Part shown: one piece after another, positions 1-6,884 of the stretch
Layout: the number at the start of each line of letters is the position of its first letter
How positions within the stretch are numbered: the first letter of the stretch is position 1
Assembly: GCA_949957035.1 (NCBI GenBank)
Contig: CATLIP010000083.1
Span: 1-9,838, forward strand
Source of the DNA: an uncultured Lachnospiraceae bacterium
Lineage (GTDB): Bacteria; Bacillota_A; Clostridia; Lachnospirales; Lachnospiraceae
Direction of reading: 5' to 3'
Length of the DNA: 9,838 bases
Made by a program: the position numbers and the translations under genes
Notes under the pieces: model-generated
The model's database searches: none
Seen by the model: only the letters and a program-made list of their open reading frames with translations
What the model was told of the DNA's origin: nothing

Positions 1-6
1 GATAGA

Positions 7-1887
7 ATGAAATCTCTGGAAGAATTAAAAGCGATAAGAGAAAGAAATCAAGGGGAAATCGACATCCGTTCTGGAAACAAGGAGAAGACAGGCTCTAAAT
101 ACCGTCTGCATGTTTTGGTATGCGGTGGAACAGGGTGTACTTCCTCCGGCAGCCAGAAGATTAGAGAAAAACTTGAAGAAGAGATTAAGAGAAATGGACT
201 GGAGAATGAAGTCGGTATCGTAAAGACCGGCTGTTTTGGCTTGTGTGCGTTAGGGCCGATTATGATTGTATATCCGGAAGGCGCTTTCTATGCGATGGTG
301 AAGGAAGAGGATATACCGGAGATTGTGTCTGAACATTTATTGAAGGGGAATGTAGTAGAGCGTCTCTTATATGATGAGACAGTCAAAGGGAATAATGAGA
401 TACTGCCTTTGCAGGAGACACAGTTTTATAAGAAGCAGCACAGAGTTGCGCTGCGTAACTGCGGAGCTATTAATCCGGAGAATATTGAGGAATATATCGG
501 AACCCGCGGATATGAGGCGTTGGGTACGGTGCTGACCACAAAGAAGCCGGAAGAGGTCATTCAGATTATCTTAGACAGCGGGCTTCGCGGACGTGGAGGC
601 GCAGGTTTCCCCACCGGATTAAAATGGAAGTTTGCGGCAGCGAATCAGGCGGACCAGAAGTATGTGTGCTGTAATGCTGATGAAGGCGACCCGGGCGCGT
701 TTATGGACCGTTCCGTACTGGAGGGCGACCCCCATGTAGTATTAGAGGCAATGGCAATCGCAGGCTATGCTATCGGAGCGTCTCAAGGATACATCTATGT
801 ACGTGCCGAGTATCCCATCGCAGTGGAGCGTCTGAATATTGCCATTGGACAGGCAAGGGAGTATGGTTTGCTTGGAAAGAATATTTTCGATACAGGATTT
901 GATTTTGACATTGAGCTTCGTCTGGGTGCAGGCGCATTCGTCTGTGGTGAGGAGACTGCGCTTATGACGTCCATCGAGGGCAACAGAGGAGAGCCCCGCC
1001 CACGTCCTCCGTTCCCGGCGCTTAAGGGATTATTCCAGAAGCCGACCATATTGAATAATGTAGAGACTCTGGCGAATATTCCGCAGATTATTTTAAATGG
1101 CGCCGGCTGGTTCGCGGCTATGGGAACAGAGAAGTCAAAGGGGACGAAGGTATTCGCACTTGGCGGTAAAGTAAAGAATACGGGACTTGTAGAGATTCCA
1201 ATGGGAACGACGCTGCGTGAAATCGTAGAGGAGATTGGCGGCGGGATCCCGAACGGCAAGAAGTTTAAGGCGGCTCAGACCGGAGGCCCGTCCGGAGGCT
1301 GTATTCCGGCAGAGCATTTTGACGTGCCCATTGATTATGACAACCTGATTGCCATCGGCTCTATGATGGGCTCCGGCGGATTGATTGTTATGGATGAAGA
1401 TACCTGTATGGTGGATATTGCGAAATTTTTCCTAGAATTTACGGTAGACGAATCCTGTGGAAAATGTACGCCATGCCGTATTGGAACCCGGCGTATGCTG
1501 GAGATTTTAGAGAAGATTACCAATGGACAGGGAACCATGGAAGACTTGGATAAGCTGGAGGATTTGGCGGCACATCTGAAGTCCAATTCTCTGTGCGCGC
1601 TAGGACAGACGGCTCCGAACCCGGTACTTTCTACCCTGCGTTACTTTAAGGATGAATACATAGCACATATTGTTGACAAGAAATGTCCGGCCGGCGTATG
1701 TAAAGCCCTTCTTTCTTACAAGATTGACGCAGACAAATGTAAGGGCTGTACCTTGTGCGCAAGGACTTGTCCGAATGACGCGATCACAGGCTCTGTAAGA
1801 GAACCTCATGTAATTAATCAGGATAAGTGTGTAAAATGTGGTGCATGTATGGAAAAATGTCGTTTCGGCGCTATCTATAAAGAGTAA
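7..1887 (+). CDS. hydB: HydB: NADH-binding flavoprotein subunit of bifurcating [FeFe]-hydrogenase
   Basis: Predicted NADH/FMN subunit of a cytoplasmic HydABC-type [FeFe]-hydrogenase that couples NADH and reduced ferredoxin to H2. Residues about 34-115 form a thioredoxin-like [2Fe-2S] domain with C39, C44, C76 and C80. Residues about 150-450 are a NuoF-like FMN/NADH domain with the glycine-rich GLRGRGGAGFPTG motif from 192. The NuoF 4Fe-4S site is ESCGKCTPC (C484, C487, C490) plus C530. The C-terminus adds two ferredoxin clusters (C578/581/584/588 and C608/611/614/618), which plain complex I NuoF lacks and HydB has. At 626 aa it is full length for HydB, and the N-terminus looks like the family start, so the gene seems complete although its ribosome site lies at or beyond the window edge. 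hydA follows 15 nt later. A NuoE-like hydC is expected upstream. NADP-linked HndC is the main alternative; coenzyme choice cannot be read from the sequence. Confidence 0.95.
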   Translation: MKSLEELKAIRERNQGEIDIRSGNKEKTGSKYRLHVLVCGGTGCTSSGSQKIREKLEEEIKRNGLENEVGIVKTGCFGLCALGPIMIVYPEGAFYAMVKEEDIPEIVSEHLLKGNVVERLLYDETVKGNNEILPLQETQFYKKQHRVALRNCGAINPENIEEYIGTRGYEALGTVLTTKKPEEVIQIILDSGLRGRGGAGFPTGLKWKFAAANQADQKYVCCNADEGDPGAFMDRSVLEGDPHVVLEAMAIAGYAIGASQGYIYVRAEYPIAVERLNIAIGQAREYGLLGKNIFDTGFDFDIELRLGAGAFVCGEETALMTSIEGNRGEPRPRPPFPALKGLFQKPTILNNVETLANIPQIILNGAGWFAAMGTEKSKGTKVFALGGKVKNTGLVEIPMGTTLREIVEEIGGGIPNGKKFKAAQTGGPSGGCIPAEHFDVPIDYDNLIAIGSMMGSGGLIVMDEDTCMVDIAKFFLEFTVDESCGKCTPCRIGTRRMLEILEKITNGQGTMEDLDKLEDLAAHLKSNSLCALGQTAPNPVLSTLRYFKDEYIAHIVDKKCPAGVCKALLSYKIDADKCKGCTLCARTCPNDAITGSVREPHVINQDKCVKCGACMEKCRFGAIYKE

Positions 1888-1888
1888 T

Positions 1889-1893
1889 GGAGG
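1889..1893 (+). promoter_or_regulatory. Ribosome binding site that decides the hydA start
   Basis: GGAGG lies right after the hydB stop codon. It touches the in-frame ATG at 1894, too close to serve it, but sits 9 nt before the ATG at 1903. The second ATG is therefore the better start, giving a protein three residues shorter. A weaker GGAG at 1896-1899 is only 3 nt from the ATG at 1903. Confidence 0.6.
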
Positions 1894-1902
1894 ATGGAGA
1901 AT

Positions 1903-3645
1903 ATGGAAAATATTAATCTTAAAATCAATGGTCTTGATGTATCCGCTCCTTTAGGCTCTACGATCCTTGAAGCAGCGCACCTTGCAGGAATCAAGATACC
2001 AACGCTTTGTTATCTGAAGGAAATCAATGAGATCGGCGCATGCCGTATGTGTGTAGTCGAAGTAAAGGGAGCCAGAAATCTGGTGGCTGCCTGTGTACAC
2101 CCGGTCAACGAAGGGATGGAGGTATACACCAATACTCCGAAGCTGATTGAGTCCAGAAAGAAGACTTTGCAGCTTCTCCTGTCCAATCATGATAAGAAAT
2201 GTCTGTCATGTGTGAGAAGCGGCAACTGTGAACTGCAGCAGTTGTGCCATGAGTATGGCGTGGAGGATGAAGATTTCTATGAGGGTGAGATGAACCATTA
2301 TGAGCTGGATGATTCCGCTGCTCATATGATTCGTGACAACAATAAATGTATCTTATGCCGCCGTTGTGTGGCCGTCTGTGAGAAGACACAGGGAATCGGC
2401 GTCATTGGACCGAATAACCGGGGATTTGCTACTATGATTGGTTCTGCATTCCAGATGGGCCTTGGGGAGACGAGCTGCGTATCCTGCGGTCAGTGTATCG
2501 CAGTCTGTCCGACGGGAGCTTTGTATGAGAAGGATTATACCAGACAGATTATCGAAGCCATTGCGGATCCGGAAAAATATGTGGTGGTACAGACAGCGCC
2601 GTCTGTCCGGGCAGGGCTTGGCGAAGAGTTTGGATATCCTATGGGAACAGATGTAGAAGGAAAGATGGCGGCGGCATTGCGCAGAATCGGATTCGATAAG
2701 GTATTCGATACGGACTGGGCGGCGGACCTTACAATTATGGAAGAGGCGAACGAATTGCTTGACAGGGTTAAGAACGGCGGCGTACTGCCCATGATTACCT
2801 CCTGTTCACCGGGGTGGATTAAATACTGCGAGCACTATTTCCCGGATATGACGGAGAATCTTTCAACCTGTAAGTCGCCTCAGCAGATGTTTGGCGCAAT
2901 GTTGAAAACTTATTTTGCCGAGAAGGAAGGCATTGACCCGAAGAAGATAGTCTCTGTCAGTGTGATGCCATGTACAGCGAAGAAGTTTGAGATTGGAAGA
3001 GCGGACCAGAGCGCGGCAGGCGTTCCGGACGTGGATATTGCAATTACCACGAGGGAGCTTGCAAGGTTAATCAAACGCTGCGGCATTGAATTTACAGCGC
3101 TGCCGGATGAAGAATTTGACAATCCTATGGGCGAGTCCACAGGTGCGGGCGTAATCTTTGGGGCTACCGGCGGTGTTATGGAAGCGGCGCTGCGTACTGC
3201 CGTAGAGACGCTGACAGGCGAAGAGCTTGCTAATCTGGAGTTTACGGATGTTCGGGGAACAGAAGGAATCAAAGAGGCTTCCTATAATGTGGCGGGTATG
3301 GATGTGAAGGTTGCCGTTGCATCCGGTCTTGGCAATGCCAGAGAGCTGCTTAACAAGGTGAAGTCAGGGGAGGCTTGCTATCATTTCATCGAGATAATGG
3401 GATGTCCGGGCGGATGTGTCAATGGAGGCGGACAGCCGCAGGTATCCGGCGATGTTCGTAACTTTACGGATGTTCGCGGTATACGGGCAGGCGTACTTTA
3501 CCGCAATGATGCGGCGAAGACAATCCGTAAGTCTCATGAGAATCCGGAGATTAAGAAGCTCTATGAGGAATATCTGGGCGCACCGGGAAGCCATAAGGCA
3601 CATGAGACACTGCATACCAGTTATGTGAAGAGGTCTGTGAATTAG
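1903..3645 (+). CDS. hydA: HydA: catalytic subunit of NADH/ferredoxin-dependent [FeFe]-hydrogenase
   Basis: Predicted H2-producing/oxidising subunit, partner of HydB. Numbered from the ATG at 1903 (580 aa): a [2Fe-2S] domain with C36, C47, C50, C64; a His-Cys 4Fe-4S cluster with H96, C100, C103, C109; two ferredoxin clusters (C149/152/155/159 and C192/195/198/202); then the H-cluster domain. H-cluster motifs are TSCSPGW (L1, from 299), MPCTAKKFE (L2, C357) and EIMGCPGGCVNGGG (L3, C501 and C505). The C-terminal small-subunit region ends in a KSHEN...YLGAPGSHKAHETLH-type sequence. Order and length match the modular (M3-type) catalytic subunit of trimeric bifurcating enzymes. Oddity: L1 has Ser where the canonical TSCCPGW has its second Cys. 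It is the last gene of its operon, followed by a strong terminator. Maturases HydEFG, needed for the H-cluster, are not in the window. Confidence 0.95.
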   Translation: MENINLKINGLDVSAPLGSTILEAAHLAGIKIPTLCYLKEINEIGACRMCVVEVKGARNLVAACVHPVNEGMEVYTNTPKLIESRKKTLQLLLSNHDKKCLSCVRSGNCELQQLCHEYGVEDEDFYEGEMNHYELDDSAAHMIRDNNKCILCRRCVAVCEKTQGIGVIGPNNRGFATMIGSAFQMGLGETSCVSCGQCIAVCPTGALYEKDYTRQIIEAIADPEKYVVVQTAPSVRAGLGEEFGYPMGTDVEGKMAAALRRIGFDKVFDTDWAADLTIMEEANELLDRVKNGGVLPMITSCSPGWIKYCEHYFPDMTENLSTCKSPQQMFGAMLKTYFAEKEGIDPKKIVSVSVMPCTAKKFEIGRADQSAAGVPDVDIAITTRELARLIKRCGIEFTALPDEEFDNPMGESTGAGVIFGATGGVMEAALRTAVETLTGEELANLEFTDVRGTEGIKEASYNVAGMDVKVAVASGLGNARELLNKVKSGEACYHFIEIMGCPGGCVNGGGQPQVSGDVRNFTDVRGIRAGVLYRNDAAKTIRKSHENPEIKKLYEEYLGAPGSHKAHETLHTSYVKRSVN

Positions 3646-3671
3646 GGATTAAGAGATAATAAGTGATTGAT

Positions 3672-3720
3672 AGAGATAGCACCTTACTTTGCCAGAGCAG
3701 GGGTGCTATTTCTTATTTTT
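3672..3720 (+). terminator. Intrinsic terminator of the hydrogenase operon
   Basis: A 12-bp stem (AGAGATAGCACC at 3672-3683 pairing with 3702-3713, one G-U pair) with an 18-nt loop is followed by a T-rich run (TTATTTTT). It starts 26 nt after the hydA stop, so it should separate hydBA transcription from the sensory gene downstream. Confidence 0.88.
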
Positions 3721-3736
3721 ATCAGAGCATGCTGCA

Positions 3737-3763
3737 GAGGCAGCCAGTGGCTGGCTCCTTTTT
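3737..3763 (+). terminator. Second, terminator-like hairpin
   Basis: AGCCAG/CTGGCT (3742-3747 with 3751-3756) around a 3-nt loop can extend through GG/CC past one bulged C, and is followed by CC and TTTTT (3759-3763). It could act as a back-up terminator 24 nt after the first. A competing hairpin, GCTGC/GCAGC (3731-3735 with 3740-3744), shares bases 3742-3744 with it. Confidence 0.45.
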
Positions 3764-3822
3764 CGGGTTTGGCGCCAATCGTTCAGTTGCATGCCCAAAA
3801 GCGTAAAAATTGTCAAAATTGC

Positions 3823-3851
3823 TTGAGAGGGTACTTGTGTTTTGATATAAT
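3823..3851 (+). promoter_or_regulatory. Promoter of the HydS-like/phosphatase operon
   Basis: TTGAGA (3823-3828), a 17-nt spacer and TATAAT (3846-3851), with an extended -10 TG at 3843-3844, make a strong sigma-A-type promoter. Start of transcription is expected near 3858. A directly repeated AAAATTG (3806-3812 and 3815-3821) abuts the -35 and may be an activator or repressor site or an UP-like element. The coding start follows after GGAGG at 3870-3874, 7 nt before the ATG. Confidence 0.82.
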
Positions 3852-3881
3852 TAGGAAAGAAATCATACTGGAGGCGAGAAG

Positions 3882-5594
3882 ATGCGGGTAATCGATTTTA
3901 GGGATGCAAGCTGCAAGCATTGTTATAAATGTGTGCGGCACTGTGAGGTCAAGGCAATCTCGGTGGTGAATGAGCAGGCGCATATCATGAAGGACCACTG
4001 TATTAACTGCGGTCACTGTCTGGAGGTCTGCCCACAGAATGCAAAGACATTTGCAAGCGACATGGACCGGGTGAAGGGATATCTGCGGCAGGGAATGAGG
4101 ACCATTATTTCTATTGCGCCCTCCTATCTGGGCGTTCTGGAATATGATAAGCCGGGGCAGGTGGTGGATGCATTAAAACGGCTGGGATTCTATGAAGTAC
4201 GGGAGACTGCGGAGGGAGCGGCCCTCGTCACTAAGGAGTATACAAGGCTGCTTGAAGAAAGGAAGATGGAGAATATCATCACCACATGCTGTCCCAGTGT
4301 CAACGACTTGATTGAGAAATATTACCCTTCTTTAGTTCCTATGATGGCGCCGGTGGTATCCCCTATGGTGGCTCATGGGCGTCTAATCAAGAGCATTTAC
4401 GGGGAAGATGTTAAGGTTGTGTTTTTAGGACCTTGTATTGCGAAAAAGGAAGAGGCGATCGGAGACGAGCGAGTGAGAGGTGCAATCGATGCGATTTTAA
4501 CCTTCGAGGAGATTACCGGGTGGTGGAAGGCGGAAGGAATCGACATTCATCAGTGTACTGACCTGCCTTTGGGGAACCCAAGCCCTAAGGTGAACCGGCT
4601 CTATCCTGTCAGCGGCGGCGTGATTCAGTCTGTTTTGGCGGGAACAGAGGAGGATTCCTATTATAAGGTACATATCGACGGCCTTAAAAACTGTATGGAA
4701 TTATTTGAAGAGCTTAAAAAGGGCGAGATTCGGGATTGTTTTTTCGAGGTCAATGTGTGCGAAGGGGGATGTATCAAGGGACCCGCTTCGGATAAGTGGC
4801 AGCAGTCATTGATTCGTGCCAAGATGAATATCGAAAGCCGGGTAAAGCGCCGGGAAGAGGCAGAAGGGATTGACGGCAGCGCTCTAAAGCTCTATAAGGA
4901 ATTTGCTGACCGCCGTGTAGTGGATAAACAGCCCGATGAAAGTCAGATGGAGAAGGTTCTTCATGCCATGGGCAAATACACCCAAGCGGATGAACTGAAC
5001 TGCGGAGCCTGTGGGTATGCTACCTGCCGGGCGAAGGCCGTTGCTGTGTTCCAGAAGAAAGCAGAGATTGGCATGTGCCTGCCTTATGCCCTTGCTCAGG
5101 CGGAATCCATGTCGAATATTGTCATGGATGTGACTCCCAGCATGATTATGATTATCGGCAAGGACATGCGGATCCGAGAATGTAACAAGAAAGCCATGGA
5201 GATGCTTGGGGTATCCAGAGAAGAGGCGTTGGAGCGATTCATCTTCGAGTTCATTGACGACAAGGATATATCCGAAGTTCTGACCACCAGGCAGCAGATT
5301 ATTCACAAGAAGCTGAATCTGGAGACTGTGAAGCTTAAAGTGGTGGAGACGATTATCTATATCGACAGTCTGGAATCTGTTCTTGTGACCTATCAGGACA
5401 TCACAAAAGAAGAAAAGGCGAAGGAGCAGCATTATAATCTCAAGATTGAGACTGTGGAGATGGCCCAGAAGGTTATCGATAAGCAGATGATGGTGGCACA
5501 GGAGATTGCCGGGCTATTGGGGGAAACTACGGCGGAGACGAAGGTAACTCTGTCCAAACTTCGGGATTCAATTCTGTTTGAAGAGGAAGAATAG
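3882..5594 (+). CDS. hydS: HydS-like sensory [FeFe]-hydrogenase with PAS domain
   Basis: Predicted cytoplasmic H2 or redox sensor of the divergent (group C, HydS-type) [FeFe]-hydrogenases. Domain order: two ferredoxin clusters (C11/14/17/21 and C40/43/46/50); an H-cluster domain at about 70-300; a CX2CX4CX16C Fe-S motif (C374, C377, C382, C399) of the FeS/RnfB kind; a PAS domain at about 410-505; and a charged, helical C-terminus to 570. H-cluster motifs are present but changed: TTCCPS (C136, C137), GPCIAKKEE (C185) and EVNVCEGGCIKG (C293, C297). The Met residues of the usual MPC and EIM/EVM motifs are replaced by Gly and Asn. The long [2Fe-2S] N-terminus and C-terminal small-subunit region of HydA are missing. 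Known HydS proteins share this architecture and are thought to sense rather than turn over H2; direct H2 sensing here is inference. One base separates its stop from the phosphatase ATG, so the two are probably translated together. Confidence 0.88.
   Translation: MRVIDFRDASCKHCYKCVRHCEVKAISVVNEQAHIMKDHCINCGHCLEVCPQNAKTFASDMDRVKGYLRQGMRTIISIAPSYLGVLEYDKPGQVVDALKRLGFYEVRETAEGAALVTKEYTRLLEERKMENIITTCCPSVNDLIEKYYPSLVPMMAPVVSPMVAHGRLIKSIYGEDVKVVFLGPCIAKKEEAIGDERVRGAIDAILTFEEITGWWKAEGIDIHQCTDLPLGNPSPKVNRLYPVSGGVIQSVLAGTEEDSYYKVHIDGLKNCMELFEELKKGEIRDCFFEVNVCEGGCIKGPASDKWQQSLIRAKMNIESRVKRREEAEGIDGSALKLYKEFADRRVVDKQPDESQMEKVLHAMGKYTQADELNCGACGYATCRAKAVAVFQKKAEIGMCLPYALAQAESMSNIVMDVTPSMIMIIGKDMRIRECNKKAMEMLGVSREEALERFIFEFIDDKDISEVLTTRQQIIHKKLNLETVKLKVVETIIYIDSLESVLVTYQDITKEEKAKEQHYNLKIETVEMAQKVIDKQMMVAQEIAGLLGETTAETKVTLSKLRDSILFEEEE
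5580..5591 (+). promoter_or_regulatory. Ribosome binding site inside the end of the HydS-like gene
   Basis: The codons for the final acidic residues form a 12-base purine run containing AGGA (5584-5587), 8 nt before the ATG at 5596. The site lies wholly within the upstream gene, which supports translational coupling. It also supports ATG 5596 over the in-frame TTG at 5578. Confidence 0.6.
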
Positions 5595-5595
5595 T

Positions 5596-6768
5596 ATGAG
5601 CGTGAGTGTAGATATATCTTGGAAAAGCCTGAACAAGCATGGGGAAGAGCTGTGTGGGGATAAGGTCGAGATATTAAAGACTAAGGATTCCCAGATTGTG
5701 ATTCTGGCGGACGGTATGGGAAGCGGGGTTAAGGCGAATATACTGGCGACTCTCACCTCAAAGATTCTGGGAACCATGTTCCTTGAGGGTGCGGCCATTG
5801 AATCCTGTGTAGAGACGATTGCCAAGACACTGCCGGTTTGCAAGGTTCGAGAGGTGGCCTATGCCACATTTAGTATTCTTCAAATATTTCATAATGGTGA
5901 GGCATATCTGGTGGAATTTGACAACCCTCTGTGCATATTCGTAAGAGACGGGAAGATTGTTAACTATCCCTATCAAGAGCGTGTCGTCGAAGGAAAATCC
6001 ATTCGGGAATACCGTTTTCATGTCAGACTTAAGGATTGCTTCGTATTGATGAGCGACGGAGTGATTTGGGCAGGAGAGGGAGAGCTGATGAATCTTGGGT
6101 GGACTTGGGAGGATATGGCGGATTACACTCTGAAATGTACGAAGCAGACGCTTTCGGCCTCCCGCCTTGCCGCAATGTTAAGCCAGTTGTGTGATGATCT
6201 GTATGGCAATAAACCGGGGGATGATACGACGGTTGCCGTGGCAAGGGTGATTGAACGCCGGATTGTCAATATATTTACCGGGCCTCCAACACATAAGGAG
6301 GACGATGAGCGGGTGGTTCGGGACTTCATGAAGCAAGAAGGAAAGAAGGTAGTCTGCGGCGGTACCAGCGCCAATATCACGTCCAGAGTGTTAAAGAGAG
6401 AGATTGTAACCTCTGTAAATTATGCGGATCCAACAGTTCCGCCTACAGCGGCCATAGAGGGGCTTGACCTGGTGACAGAAGGCGTTCTGACCATCGGAAA
6501 GTCGCTCGGGCTTCTGAAACGATACGAGCAGGATGATTTTAACGAAGCTTTTTTTGACGAATTAGACGCAGACAACGGTGCGGCGAAGCTTGCGAAGTTA
6601 ATTATAGAAGAGTGCACAGAATTGAATCTGTTTGTGGGGAAAGCAATGAATGTAGCCCATAAGAACTCGAACCTGCCGTTTGATTTGAGCGTACGGATGA
6701 ACCTGGTGGAGCAGCTGAAAGAATGTGCCGGGAATCTGGGGAAAACGGTCAATGTAAAGTATTATTAG
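5596..6768 (+). CDS. SpoIIE/PP2C-type Ser/Thr phosphatase with unassigned C-terminal domain
   Basis: Predicted metal-dependent protein phosphatase, cytoplasmic, 390 aa from the ATG at 5596. Residues about 1-220 carry the PP2C/SpoIIE metal-site motifs: ADGMGSG (D39), LMSDGV (D154) and GDDTT (D209, D210). Residues about 223-390 are an extra domain, not part of the PP2C core, beginning IVNIFTGPPT and including VVCGGTSANI (252-261) and LVTEGVLTIG (292-301); I cannot assign it to a named family. No membrane segment is visible, unlike sporulation SpoIIE itself. Phosphatase genes are known neighbours of HydS-type hydrogenases, and the 1-nt spacing implies equal production with the sensor. The natural model is that the PAS/helix end of HydS controls this enzyme. 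No Ser/Thr kinase, anti-sigma factor or substrate protein is encoded in the window, so its target is unknown. Sporulation is not implied by the domain name. Confidence 0.88.
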   Translation: MSVSVDISWKSLNKHGEELCGDKVEILKTKDSQIVILADGMGSGVKANILATLTSKILGTMFLEGAAIESCVETIAKTLPVCKVREVAYATFSILQIFHNGEAYLVEFDNPLCIFVRDGKIVNYPYQERVVEGKSIREYRFHVRLKDCFVLMSDGVIWAGEGELMNLGWTWEDMADYTLKCTKQTLSASRLAAMLSQLCDDLYGNKPGDDTTVAVARVIERRIVNIFTGPPTHKEDDERVVRDFMKQEGKKVVCGGTSANITSRVLKREIVTSVNYADPTVPPTAAIEGLDLVTEGVLTIGKSLGLLKRYEQDDFNEAFFDELDADNGAAKLAKLIIEECTELNLFVGKAMNVAHKNSNLPFDLSVRMNLVEQLKECAGNLGKTVNVKYY

Positions 6769-6785
6769 CAGAAAAGAAAAAATAA

Positions 6786-6815
6786 TTGACGATTTATAGG
6801 ATTATCACATATAAT
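6786..6815 (+). promoter_or_regulatory. Promoter of the FIST-MCP genes
   Basis: TTGACG (6786-6791), an 18-nt spacer and a perfect TATAAT (6810-6815) form a good sigma-A promoter 18 nt after the phosphatase stop. No terminator is visible before it, so read-through from the phosphatase gene is possible. A second TATAAT (6851-6856) has only a poor -35. The ribosome site AGAGG (6871-6875) lies 9 nt before the ATG at 6885. Confidence 0.75.
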
Positions 6816-6884
6816 ATATTCGCTGTTTTAGTTTTAGATGGCTGAGCATATATAATTACGACAAGCAAAGAGAGGAACTACATA

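Noticed and set aside
1894..1902. Earlier in-frame ATG for HydA at 1894
   Set aside because: GGAGG touches this ATG with no spacer, while it is well spaced (9 nt) for the ATG at 1903.
3806..3821. Possible Rex (NADH/NAD+ repressor) site upstream of the HydS-like gene
   Set aside because: AAAATTG repeats are direct, not the inverted TTGTTA...TAACAA form that Rex binds.
3667..3891. Small + strand reading frame of 74 codons between hydA and the HydS-like gene
   Set aside because: It runs through the terminator hairpins and the promoter, has no good ribosome site and no protein-like composition.
4884..5432. Antisense reading frame opposite the PAS region (182 codons)
   Set aside because: Lies opposite conserved Fe-S and PAS coding sequence and resembles no protein I recognise.
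5578..5595. TTG start for the phosphatase overlapping the HydS-like gene
   Set aside because: The ATG at 5596 has a well-placed AGGA 8 nt upstream, and the extra residues MKRKNS do not belong to the PP2C fold.
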